Below, piece by piece: positions 1 through 5,647 of a DNA stretch of 6,053 nucleotides (position 1 is its first letter; each line of letters begins with the position of its first letter). Source of the DNA: Ruminococcus flavefaciens (GTDB taxonomy: Bacteria; Bacillota; Clostridia; Oscillospirales; Ruminococcaceae); NCBI GenBank assembly GCA_902796705.1, contig CADBQF010000073.1, positions 1 to 6,053 of the forward strand, in the 5' to 3' direction. The translations under genes and the position numbers were made by a program. The notes beneath the pieces were generated by a model. The model ran no database searches, was not told where the DNA came from, and saw nothing but the letters and a program-made list of their open reading frames with translations.

Positions 1-1
1 C

Positions 2-535
2 AAAACTCATGACTCCGCCGTCAAAAGCGGAAAAGATGCTCTCGAACTCCTCCTCTCCGGTCTTTCCGAAATGGATATCCCACCGGACAAATGCGAACTT
101 CAGGAGGAAAGTGTCTCATCTGACTTCCAGACCGGCGATACCGTTTTCAGAAAAACTATACTCCTGAAAATGAAAGCAGACCTTCCGCTCCTTGAGGAGA
201 TAACTTCCATGCTCTCACAGACAGACGGAGTATTCTATGATGTGGATTTCTCACTCTCCGATCCTGCCGCTCTCGCTGCCTCAGTTGCCGATGATGCGAT
301 AGAGGATTCAAGACAGCGTGCCGAAAAGATCGCCTCAAAACTCGGACTCGTCATAACCGGTGCAGAGGAGATAAACGACCTCTCCTCCCCTGTGATGTAC
401 GCCGCTCCCGACTGTGCTTTCGGAGCTTTGCGTTCGGCTAAAAACAGCCTTTCATCAAAACTCACCTCACGAAAGGAAACGATAACGAGAGAAGTCTCCG
501 TCACATGGGGAACTGAAAGGTGTGACGCAAAATGA
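2..535 (+). CDS. SIMPL-domain (DUF541-like) protein, 5'-partial
   Basis: The frame is open from the left edge, so the N-terminus, and any signal peptide, is missing; the Met at 71 is internal. 177 residues are visible. The C-terminal half has the SIMPL pattern. A strand-rich segment (FRKTILLKMKADLPLLEEI, about residues 49-67) leads to a VDFSLSDP motif, then a long amphipathic helix (DSRQRAEKIASKLGL, about 102-116), and finally a closing strand (TREVSVTWGT). Family members such as the 26-kDa periplasmic immunogenic protein and YggE are exported or envelope-associated, and their biochemical role is poorly defined. The stop codon overlaps the start of the downstream phosphoesterase (ATGA), so the two genes are probably translationally coupled. 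The family call rests on pattern recognition, not a profile search; the fold-level assignment is moderately secure and the function is unknown. Confidence 0.65.
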   Translation, partial: KTHDSAVKSGKDALELLLSGLSEMDIPPDKCELQEESVSSDFQTGDTVFRKTILLKMKADLPLLEEITSMLSQTDGVFYDVDFSLSDPAALAASVADDAIEDSRQRAEKIASKLGLVITGAEEINDLSSPVMYAAPDCAFGALRSAKNSLSSKLTSRKETITREVSVTWGTERCDAK

Positions 536-1632
536 ATTTCTGGGGCATACTTTTCATCGTGATGATACTGCTCACACTGGGTGCAGTTTTCTACCTTGCG
601 AGCCGTTTCAGAAGATTTTCATTCATGCAGGGCTTGTGCCGTGAACACAAAGTCCTCTCATGGACAGCAGGACTCATACCGACTGCCGCCTGCGGACTTT
701 TCGCCTTTATAAATGTGTGGACTGCGATAGTCGTTCTCATACATCTCCTCGTAATATGGGGAATATGCGACTTCATCGCTTTTGTAATCAGAAAGATCTC
801 CGGAAAGAAAAGGCGTTTCAATATCGAGGGAGCTGCGGCTATACTCCTGACGACAGCCTATCTTTCAGTCGGCTGGTACAATGCTTTTCACGTCGATGTG
901 ACGGATTATTCTTTCACTACATCAAAGGATATCGGTGACGGGATCCGCATCGTCGGTATAGCAGATTCCCACCTCGGCATAACACTCGACGGCGATACTT
1001 TCCGCAAGGAAATGGCAAAAGTCCAGCAGGCAGAACCGGATATCGTCATTGTAGCCGGCGATTTCGTCGATGACGATTCAACCAGATCAGATATGATAAA
1101 AGCCTGCTCCGCCCTCGGTGACCTGAAAACGACCTACGGTGTCTATTTCATCTACGGCAACCACGACAAAGGCTACTTCGAGTACCGTGACTTCAATTCG
1201 GACGAGCTTGAAGCTGAACTGCTCAAAAATAAGGTAACTATACTTAAAGATCAGACCGTTGAGATAGGTGAACATTTCCTGCTCGCCGGAAGACTCGACA
1301 GAACTTTCACCGAACGCCTCTCCGCTCAGGAACTCCTGAAAGATGCCGACCGCTCAAAGTATATCATCATGCTCGACCACCAGCCGAATGATTACGCCAA
1401 CGAAGCCGCCGCCGCTCCCGACCTCGTGTTCTCCGGACATACCCACGGCGGACCGCTCATTCCTGCCGGTCAGATAGGACTCCTCCTCGGCTTGAACGAC
1501 AGAGTCTACGGCACAGAAAAAAGAGAAAATACAGATTTCGTCGTCACATCAGGTATTTCCGGCTGGGCAATACCTTTCAAGACCGGCACTTTCTCAGAAA
1601 TAACAGTCATGGACATAAGACCTTCAAAGTAA
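532..1632 (+). CDS. Membrane-anchored calcineurin-like metallophosphoesterase (YkuE/YaeI type)
   Basis: This 366-residue protein carries the full dinuclear-metal phosphoesterase motif set: DSH (D145, H147), GDFVD (D177), GNHD (N210, H211), an isolated His in LDHQP (H283) and GHTHGG (H303, H305). All expected metal-binding and catalytic residues are present, so it should be active. Before the catalytic domain (about 135-362) lie hydrophobic segments at about 4-22, 42-61, 63-86 and 101-117. The N-terminus is therefore probably a multi-pass membrane anchor; which face carries the catalytic domain is not clear from sequence. Relatives such as B. subtilis YkuE and E. coli YaeI act at the membrane, and YaeI is reported to cleave UDP-diacylglucosamine, but the substrate here cannot be read from sequence. 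The start overlaps the upstream stop (ATGA), with GAAAGG about 11 nt upstream as a weak ribosome site. The gene ends directly at the composite repeat, with an intrinsic terminator about 270 nt further on. Confidence 0.93.
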   Translation: MNFWGILFIVMILLTLGAVFYLASRFRRFSFMQGLCREHKVLSWTAGLIPTAACGLFAFINVWTAIVVLIHLLVIWGICDFIAFVIRKISGKKRRFNIEGAAAILLTTAYLSVGWYNAFHVDVTDYSFTTSKDIGDGIRIVGIADSHLGITLDGDTFRKEMAKVQQAEPDIVIVAGDFVDDDSTRSDMIKACSALGDLKTTYGVYFIYGNHDKGYFEYRDFNSDELEAELLKNKVTILKDQTVEIGEHFLLAGRLDRTFTERLSAQELLKDADRSKYIIMLDHQPNDYANEAAAAPDLVFSGHTHGGPLIPAGQIGLLLGLNDRVYGTEKRENTDFVVTSGISGWAIPFKTGTFSEITVMDIRPSK

Positions 1633-1735
1633 ACAGTACTTCTCACAGGGGAGTATATGTCTCTTATTGAGGGAAACCCTATTGAAAAAGGGTTCTCCCT
1701 CAAACTCCCTTCCTAAAACTTTCAGCGTAAAATTT
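1632..1735 (-). repeat. Dispersed hairpin repeat, copy A (inverted)
   Basis: Read on the minus strand, this segment aligns without gaps to the start of copy B (1803-1841): 30 of 39 positions match, sharing AAAGT, GGAAGGG and a G-rich run. It then has its own hairpin, with arms at 1667-1680 (TTGAGGG/AACCCT) and 1689-1703 and one small bulge. It ends with AACAGTACTT (1632-1641), the exact reverse complement of the end of copy C (3815-3824). The match to B weakens in the hairpin arms, although the stem shape is kept. It begins at the last base of the phosphoesterase stop codon. Confidence 0.7.
1667..1703. other. Imperfect hairpin in copy A, 3' of the phosphoesterase gene
   Basis: Arms 1667-1680 and 1689-1703 pair through TTGAGGG/CCCTCAA and AACCCT/AGGGTT, with an A versus CT bulge and an 8-nt A-rich loop. 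It starts 35 nt after the phosphoesterase stop. No T-run follows on the plus strand (the next bases are ACTCCC), so it is not a standard intrinsic terminator. It could stabilise or process the mRNA 3' end. Confidence 0.65.
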
Positions 1736-1808
1736 CCCCTGACGGGACGCTCAGGCAAGTCTTGCCTTAAACGATTAGCTATCGTGAGCGTCCCGTCAGG
1801 GGAAATTT
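1730..1808. repeat. 24-bp perfect inverted repeat with two inner hairpins (core of composite element)
   Basis: The arms at 1730-1753 and 1785-1808 are exact reverse complements over 24 bp; the left arm starts AAATTTCCCCTGACGGG. The 31-nt interior itself folds. GGCAAG (1754-1759) faces CTTGCC (1761-1766) with only one base between them, so the real loop must open some pairs, and ACGAT (1771-1775) faces ATCGT (1781-1785) across a 5-nt loop. In RNA or extruded DNA this gives a three-way-junction shape. The outer arms continue imperfectly into copies A and B to about 1697 and 1841. No open reading frame of note is present. Confidence 0.85.
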
Positions 1809-1898
1809 CATGTTAAAAGTCTTTGGAAGGGGGTGTGGGGGAAACCTTTCCTCAGAAAGGTTTCCCCCACTAAAAGGTATAAACTTCTTTATGAGTAC
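1807..1898 (+). repeat. Dispersed hairpin repeat, copy B
   Basis: This unit of about 92 bp is repeated at 3732-3820 (copy C). The left flank TTCATNTTAAAANTCTTTGG is shared, then a G-run, a long hairpin, and the 30-nt tail ACTAAAAGGTATAAACTTC...TTATNAGTAC, which has only two differences between copies. The hairpin stem is a perfect 16 bp (1835-1850 with 1855-1870, loop CTCA). It lies between convergent genes, 23 bp beyond the dockerin gene stop. Confidence 0.88.
1835..1870. other. 16-bp perfect hairpin in copy B (possible bidirectional 3'-end element)
   Basis: GTGGGGGAAACCTTTC (1835-1850) is followed by the loop CTCA and its exact reverse complement (1855-1870). The stem is very stable, but neither side has a proper T-run: the plus strand continues TAAAAGG and the minus strand ACCCCC. 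It may slow polymerase or protect 3' ends of the converging transcripts; I would not call it a classical terminator. Confidence 0.75.
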
Positions 1899-1923
1899 CG
1901 GGCTTTTATCCGCCCGTTTTTTT
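1899..1923 (+). terminator. Intrinsic terminator for the SIMPL-phosphoesterase transcript
   Basis: The stem CGGGC (1899-1903) pairs with GCCCG (1912-1916) across an 8-nt loop, and seven T follow (1917-1923). The T-run is on the plus strand only, so it serves rightward transcription. It ends inside the complement of the dockerin gene stop codon (1922-1924), so the two genes converge with a 2-bp overlap of signals. The short stem makes its strength uncertain. Confidence 0.7.
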
Positions 1924-3595
1924 ATTTTCTGTTAAGTACAAAATCCTGAAGATCTTTCAGATCAGTTGTATCTATCTTGCCGTCATGATTGAAATCACAG
2001 TTTGCAAGATTGATTCCGCTGTCGAAAATACCGTTAAAGTATCTTCTGAGTGATGTAATGTCAAATGCGTCGATACTGTTATCCATATTTATATCTCCTC
2101 TTGCATATTCATCTGCATAAGGAGCGTTTCCACCGTTTGCCCTGCCGTACTTATTAGCGATATAAGCCTGAGTATCAGCATTTACGTTAACTGCTGTTCC
2201 GTAATTGGTATATAACGGACCTGTAGCTCTGTATATCTGATCTCTGGATTCTATCTTTACAACACCATTGGTTGTACCCGGCTTATACCAGCCGTCAGTT
2301 GTATGGTGCATTGCAAATGATGAAGGATCATTATTTGTACACTCTACAAGATACCACTGATCGAAGAGCTTGATACCAGCAAGCTGATGTTCTGGAGCAC
2401 CGATAAGGTCTACCTCGTTGAGTTCAAAACCTGCCTGGAGGAGAAGAAGTGCATAAGCACTTGACATACCTGCACAGGTTCCTGTTCCGGAAACAAGGCA
2501 GTACGGTAAATTATCCTCTGCACTCTTCTGATAGTGGATATATACACTGTTGTCCGACTTATTATCATTGCCTAATCTGCTGTGGATATATCTGGCGACC
2601 TCGTACTTAGCCCTTTCTCTTTCAGCACCCTGAAGACCTCTGATATTCCAGTTGAGAGAAGGATTGTCCGACTTTAACTCATTTAAAACAGTTTCTAATC
2701 TCATATCAGTTTCAGTCCTTATGAACTGAGCAAAGCAATCCAGATACTTGAAATGGAACACGAAGTCCTTATCCTTCATTTCATAAGGAACATTTATAGT
2801 TTTAAGAGCATCGCAGCCGTTAAAGAGGTAACCGCCGCTTGCCTTTGTAGAGATATTTGCACCAAGAGTGATCGTCTTTAAAGCTGTGCAGTTGTTGAAA
2901 GAGTAGCTCTGGAGTGACTCTACATTGTTGCCGAATTTGATCTCGGTAATATTCTTGTTGCCGTTAAAAGCAGATTCACCGATAGTAGTTACAGGCTTGC
3001 CGAGTATATAGTCAGGAATAGACACAACTCCGCCGTTTCCCGAATAACCCGTGATAGTGACTTTCTTTGTGTTGATAGGCATTGAATACTTCAAGCCGTC
3101 TATTGTTCCGGTAACAACAGCATCAGTATGGTAATTGAAGTGGTCTACGAATGCAGGATCAGACATATTTCCATTTACAACGACCTCTGTAACAGGGCTG
3201 AGATAGAAAAGATATCCGCCTGAATATGATGATACAAGGTTCTTTGATAATGTGACCTTTTTAAGATCCTTACAGTTGTAGAAAGAGTAGCTTCCGAGAG
3301 AAGTAACAGAGTCAGGAATGATCACAGACTTTATTGACTTGTTTGCAAAAGCATTATTGCCGATCTTAGTAACCTTTTTTCCGTTTATGTATTCCGGGAT
3401 CTCTACTGCTGTGGCAGTACCCTTGTAACCTGTGATCGTAGCATTATTTCCGGAGACTGAGTAATTGAAACTGCTTGCCGGTGTTGCAGCAGATGCTACG
3501 ATCGCTGTGCTATTGAATACATTTGTCTGTGATAACGGAACTGCACAAGTTCCGATAAGTGTTAAAGATAATAAAAAAGCTATTTTTTTATTCAT
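1922..3595 (-). CDS. Secreted LRR (BspA-type) / transglutaminase-like / dockerin protein
   Basis: This 557-residue protein has a signal peptide (MNKK, hydrophobic core about 5-19, likely cleavage after an ASA at 34-36). Two BspA-type LRR_5 blocks follow (about 43-155 and 168-284), similar to each other along their length. A transglutaminase-like cysteine domain spans about 310-425: Cys374 in GTGTCAGMSSAYALLLLQAG, His403 in APEHQLAGIKL, and WYLVECT, where Glu418 stands at the usual Asp. The C-terminus (about 499-554) is a type I dockerin with two calcium-loop repeats: D501/N503/D505/D509 and D534/N536/D538/D545. Dockerins bind cohesins on scaffoldins, so it is probably exported and attached to a cellulosome or cell-surface complex; the catalytic role (crosslinking, protease or inactive) is open. 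The SD AAAGGAAG (3606-3613) lies 10 nt before ATG, supporting this start. Codon choice is visibly more AT-rich than in the plus-strand genes. Confidence 0.93.
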   Translation of the reverse strand: MNKKIAFLLSLTLIGTCAVPLSQTNVFNSTAIVASAATPASSFNYSVSGNNATITGYKGTATAVEIPEYINGKKVTKIGNNAFANKSIKSVIIPDSVTSLGSYSFYNCKDLKKVTLSKNLVSSYSGGYLFYLSPVTEVVVNGNMSDPAFVDHFNYHTDAVVTGTIDGLKYSMPINTKKVTITGYSGNGGVVSIPDYILGKPVTTIGESAFNGNKNITEIKFGNNVESLQSYSFNNCTALKTITLGANISTKASGGYLFNGCDALKTINVPYEMKDKDFVFHFKYLDCFAQFIRTETDMRLETVLNELKSDNPSLNWNIRGLQGAERERAKYEVARYIHSRLGNDNKSDNSVYIHYQKSAEDNLPYCLVSGTGTCAGMSSAYALLLLQAGFELNEVDLIGAPEHQLAGIKLFDQWYLVECTNNDPSSFAMHHTTDGWYKPGTTNGVVKIESRDQIYRATGPLYTNYGTAVNVNADTQAYIANKYGRANGGNAPYADEYARGDINMDNSIDAFDITSLRRYFNGIFDSGINLANCDFNHDGKIDTTDLKDLQDFVLNRK

Positions 3596-3605
3596 TGAGA
3601 TAGTG

Positions 3606-3613
3606 CTTCCTTT
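3606..3613 (-). promoter_or_regulatory. Ribosome binding site of the dockerin gene
   Basis: AAAGGAAG on the minus strand lies 10 nt upstream of the ATG at 3595. It is the only purine-rich site nearby and supports the chosen start. Confidence 0.75.
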
Positions 3614-3624
3614 ACGATTAGTTC

Positions 3625-3640
3625 TATTTTTGCAAAAATA
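3625..3640. promoter_or_regulatory. 16-bp perfect palindrome in the dockerin gene leader (candidate operator)
   Basis: TATTTTTGCAAAAATA is fully self-complementary. It lies about 20-35 nt downstream of the start site predicted from the promoter at 3666-3694 and before the ribosome site. That position suits a roadblock-type repressor site. An AT-rich palindrome can also arise by chance, and no second copy is seen in this window. Confidence 0.45.
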
Positions 3641-3665
3641 AACATTTTCTAATTAGAGTAATTAT

Positions 3666-3694
3666 ATTTTACCATAACTGTATTATAATGTCAA
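3666..3694 (-). promoter_or_regulatory. Sigma-A promoter of the dockerin gene
   Basis: On the minus strand, -35 TTGACA (3694-3689) is a perfect consensus, followed by a 17-bp spacer and -10 TAAAAT (3671-3666). Directly upstream is an A/T-tract (TTTTTTGAAAAAA, 3696-3708) resembling an UP element. The start site would be near 3659, giving a leader of about 64 nt. The box match and spacing indicate a strong promoter. Confidence 0.85.
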
Positions 3695-3731
3695 GTTTTT
3701 TGAAAAAATTCTTACTGTTATCTGTAAAAAA

Positions 3732-3824
3732 TTCATTTTAAAATTCTTTGGAAAAGGGGGCAAAACCTTTCTTCAGAAAAGTTTTGCCCCACTAAAAGGT
3801 ATAAACTTCCTTATAAGTACTGTT
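3732..3824 (+). repeat. Dispersed hairpin repeat, copy C
   Basis: This is the second full direct copy of the unit at 1807-1898. It has the same left flank (two differences in about 20 nt), G-run, hairpin and tail (two differences in 30 nt); only the hairpin arms differ much. The 24-bp core next to copy B is absent here. The tail runs through the MutS-like stop codon (3811-3813), and the end AAGTACTGTT (3815-3824) matches the inverted end of copy A exactly. Confidence 0.88.
3757..3790 (-). other. Hairpin 3' of the MutS-like gene (copy C)
   Basis: GGGGCAAAACCTTTC (3757-3771) pairs with 3776-3790 across the loop TTCA: 15 positions with one mismatch. It starts 20 nt past the MutS-like stop and probably forms the mRNA 3' end. 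The minus strand continues CCCCTTTTCC, a weak U-tract, so terminator efficiency is doubtful. Confidence 0.6.
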
Positions 3825-5547
3825 GTCCGCTGATGAGCATATCATAGGTCACGCCGTACTTTTCAGCGATATCCTTTGCATAGGACGAACCCTCCGGCTT
3901 TGAAAGAGCCACCCGGAACGAACGCTTTCCGTTTTCCGTCCGCATGATAAGGGAAGCTGCACCTGCACCGGTGCTTTCACGGGTAAGCTCCTCTGCGTCT
4001 TCTCCGAGTTTGTGCATATGGGTATTGTAGAGCGTTCTTGCCGCTTTCGCAAGGAGTGCTTTTATTGAATCTCTTGCAATATAGTAGCCTTCCTCGAACG
4101 AGGTAGTAGAGAATGTCTCATTCATCAGCAGGAGACTTCTGCTTGTAGACTGAGAGAACATCTCCTTGAAGCGGACGCATTCCTCTCCGAGTCTTCCAAG
4201 GTCCATTGTCTTGTCCTCATCTGCCGGAAAATGAGTGTAGATGCAGTCACAGGGAACATAGCAGAAACTCTCTGCCGGAACGAAAAGTCCTCCCTGTGCC
4301 AGAACGAACAACTGACCGACAGCCTGCGTGATCGTGGTCTTTCCGCCTCTGTTCGCACCGGTGAGGATATATACAGTATGCTCCTTATCGAATTCAAGGT
4401 CATTCGGCACGATCTCGCTGACGTTCTCCATGTTCATTGCAAGTTTCAGATTGTAGAAGCCTTTTGCCGAAACGGAATTGCTGCCGTCAGATACCGGCTG
4501 CGGTTCACAGAAGACACAGCCTTTTTCCATAAGACGGCTGATAAATTCCGCACATCTGATGTAATATATGAATTCCGGAACTAATGCAGAAACGTTCACG
4601 ATCGCTGTATTGGCATACTTTGTAAGAGTATCTCTGAGTTTTTTCACAAGAGATGCGAGCATTTTATTCACAACCGTATCCAGATAGAAAGTCGAGCCTG
4701 CTGCCGCATCATCAGCCGAGGCATTCATGAGAGTTGACTTTCCTTTGCTCCTGCCGGCGGCGGAAGTACCGACAGCAAGAGAGCCTGCATCGTTCTTCAT
4801 AAAATCGAAAAAGCCCTGTTTTTCTTCCTTGTCTATGACCTGATAGTGCATATCTCCGTCCCAGTCCGAGGTATCACGCAGCTTGTCCTTAGATGTGATC
4901 GCATCTGCAAAATTGCTGACGATGCCGGATTTTTTGAACGGCTTTCTGTTGACTGAGACAAGGCCTATGCTTACAGCTTCAAAGCGTTCGTTGACATTGA
5001 TGCCGAGAGTGACGCTCTGCACGTCAGAAGCCTTTACTTTCAGTGCGGCTATATCTGCCTTCATTTCGGCAAAACAAGCGTCATCGTAGAGTTCAGCGAT
5101 GTGTTTTTTCAGGGAGATAAGTCCTTCTGAGCGGATCTTCTTATCAGAAAGGCAATCTCTCATAGTCTCCACGGTCTTTATATAGCTGTCAAGTTCGTCA
5201 AGGCGGTGAAAGAGATGCCACAGTCCAAGTTCCTCATCAGAAGTTTTGTGCATCGTGGAGAAATCCTTCATGAATTGTATCTTGCTGAACAGCTCCAGCA
5301 TATTCTTTCGCAGTTCCGGCAGACGAAGTATATCCCCGAAGATCTGCTGACGATATGCGGCAACATCTGCATCGTCTGTTATCTGTGAAAGTACATTTGC
5401 GATCATACGGCGTTCTTTTGCGTCGTCAGACAATGCCTGACAAAATGCCTCAAGCCCGATATCATGTATCACATGATCGGGAAGTCTGCGGTATTCCGGC
5501 TCATTTCCGGAAGGGTGCAGCAGGCTGAATCCGGTTTGTTTACTCAT
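3811..5547 (-). CDS. MutS-like ATPase (domain V protein without mismatch-recognition domain)
   Basis: The 578-residue product starts at ATG 5547 (MSKQTGF), preceded by the SD AGAGGTGA at 5559-5552. An upstream in-frame ATG at 5562 lacks an SD. The N-terminal part (about 25-170) is helical with MutS core-like text (RQQIFGDILRLPELR). The C-terminal part (about 385-530) is a MutS domain V ATPase: Walker A GANRGGKTT (397-405), Walker B SLLLMNETFSTTS with Asn476-Glu477, and a conserved His in YNTHMHKL (H510). The mismatch-recognition domain I (Phe-x-Glu) is absent and total length is well under the roughly 850 residues of MutS, so it is not canonical mismatch repair. Related short MutS-like proteins exist in Firmicutes and Bacteroidetes; their role is unsettled. 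A low-complexity Ala/Ser/Gly segment lies at about 253-285. Its C-terminal codons lie in repeat copy C. Confidence 0.88.
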   Translation of the reverse strand: MSKQTGFSLLHPSGNEPEYRRLPDHVIHDIGLEAFCQALSDDAKERRMIANVLSQITDDADVAAYRQQIFGDILRLPELRKNMLELFSKIQFMKDFSTMHKTSDEELGLWHLFHRLDELDSYIKTVETMRDCLSDKKIRSEGLISLKKHIAELYDDACFAEMKADIAALKVKASDVQSVTLGINVNERFEAVSIGLVSVNRKPFKKSGIVSNFADAITSKDKLRDTSDWDGDMHYQVIDKEEKQGFFDFMKNDAGSLAVGTSAAGRSKGKSTLMNASADDAAAGSTFYLDTVVNKMLASLVKKLRDTLTKYANTAIVNVSALVPEFIYYIRCAEFISRLMEKGCVFCEPQPVSDGSNSVSAKGFYNLKLAMNMENVSEIVPNDLEFDKEHTVYILTGANRGGKTTITQAVGQLFVLAQGGLFVPAESFCYVPCDCIYTHFPADEDKTMDLGRLGEECVRFKEMFSQSTSRSLLLMNETFSTTSFEEGYYIARDSIKALLAKAARTLYNTHMHKLGEDAEELTRESTGAGAASLIMRTENGKRSFRVALSKPEGSSYAKDIAEKYGVTYDMLISGQQYL

Positions 5548-5551
5548 ATTA

Positions 5552-5559
5552 TCACCTCT
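5552..5559 (-). promoter_or_regulatory. Ribosome binding site that sets the MutS-like start
   Basis: AGAGGTGA on the minus strand is 4 nt from the ATG at 5547, a good SD. The ATG at 5562 has only TGATAATAAAC before it. The product therefore begins MSKQTGF, five residues shorter than the longest open frame. Confidence 0.85.
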
Positions 5560-5598
5560 CATGTTTATTATCAGTTATCCATAACTTTTATATAGATT

Positions 5599-5627
5599 AT
5601 TATACTAAATAATATAACAAAAGTCAA
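5599..5627 (-). promoter_or_regulatory. Sigma-A promoter of the MutS-like gene
   Basis: On the minus strand, -35 TTGACT (5627-5622) is followed by a 17-bp spacer and -10 TATAAT (5604-5599), a perfect -10. The start site would be near 5592, giving a leader of about 45 nt. The leader holds a small inverted repeat, GTTATCCATAAC (5574-5585), of unknown meaning. The promoter begins 20 bp past the stop of the upstream TraX-like gene, so the MutS-like gene is transcribed independently even if read-through also occurs. Confidence 0.87.
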
Positions 5628-5647
5628 TAGAATGTCCGTGTTTACCG

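Noticed and set aside
235..504. 89-codon minus-strand open frame opposite the SIMPL gene
   Set aside because: It has no ribosome site or family features, and the plus frame explains the region.
1835..1870. Classical intrinsic terminator in copy B
   Set aside because: The stem is strong but no T-run follows on either strand; the plus-strand terminator with seven T is at 1899-1923.
1632..1898. Insertion sequence or transposon
   Set aside because: No transposase reading frame and no clear target-site duplication; at most a non-autonomous element.
3546..3548. Lipoprotein attachment at Cys17 of the dockerin protein
   Set aside because: The preceding residues Ile-Gly-Thr do not fit a lipobox, and a later ASA site suits signal peptidase I.
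1632..3824. CRISPR array or tandem repeat array
   Set aside because: There are only three repeat copies, in mixed orientation and unevenly spaced, with a gene between them and no regular spacers.
4231..4584. 117-codon plus-strand open frame inside the MutS-like gene
   Set aside because: It is antisense to the conserved ATPase domain, has no ribosome site or recognisable domain, and is a shadow frame.
5548..5562. Upstream ATG at 5562 as the start of the MutS-like gene (adds MRGDN)
   Set aside because: It has no Shine-Dalgarno, whereas AGAGGTGA sits correctly before the ATG at 5547 and would otherwise be coding.
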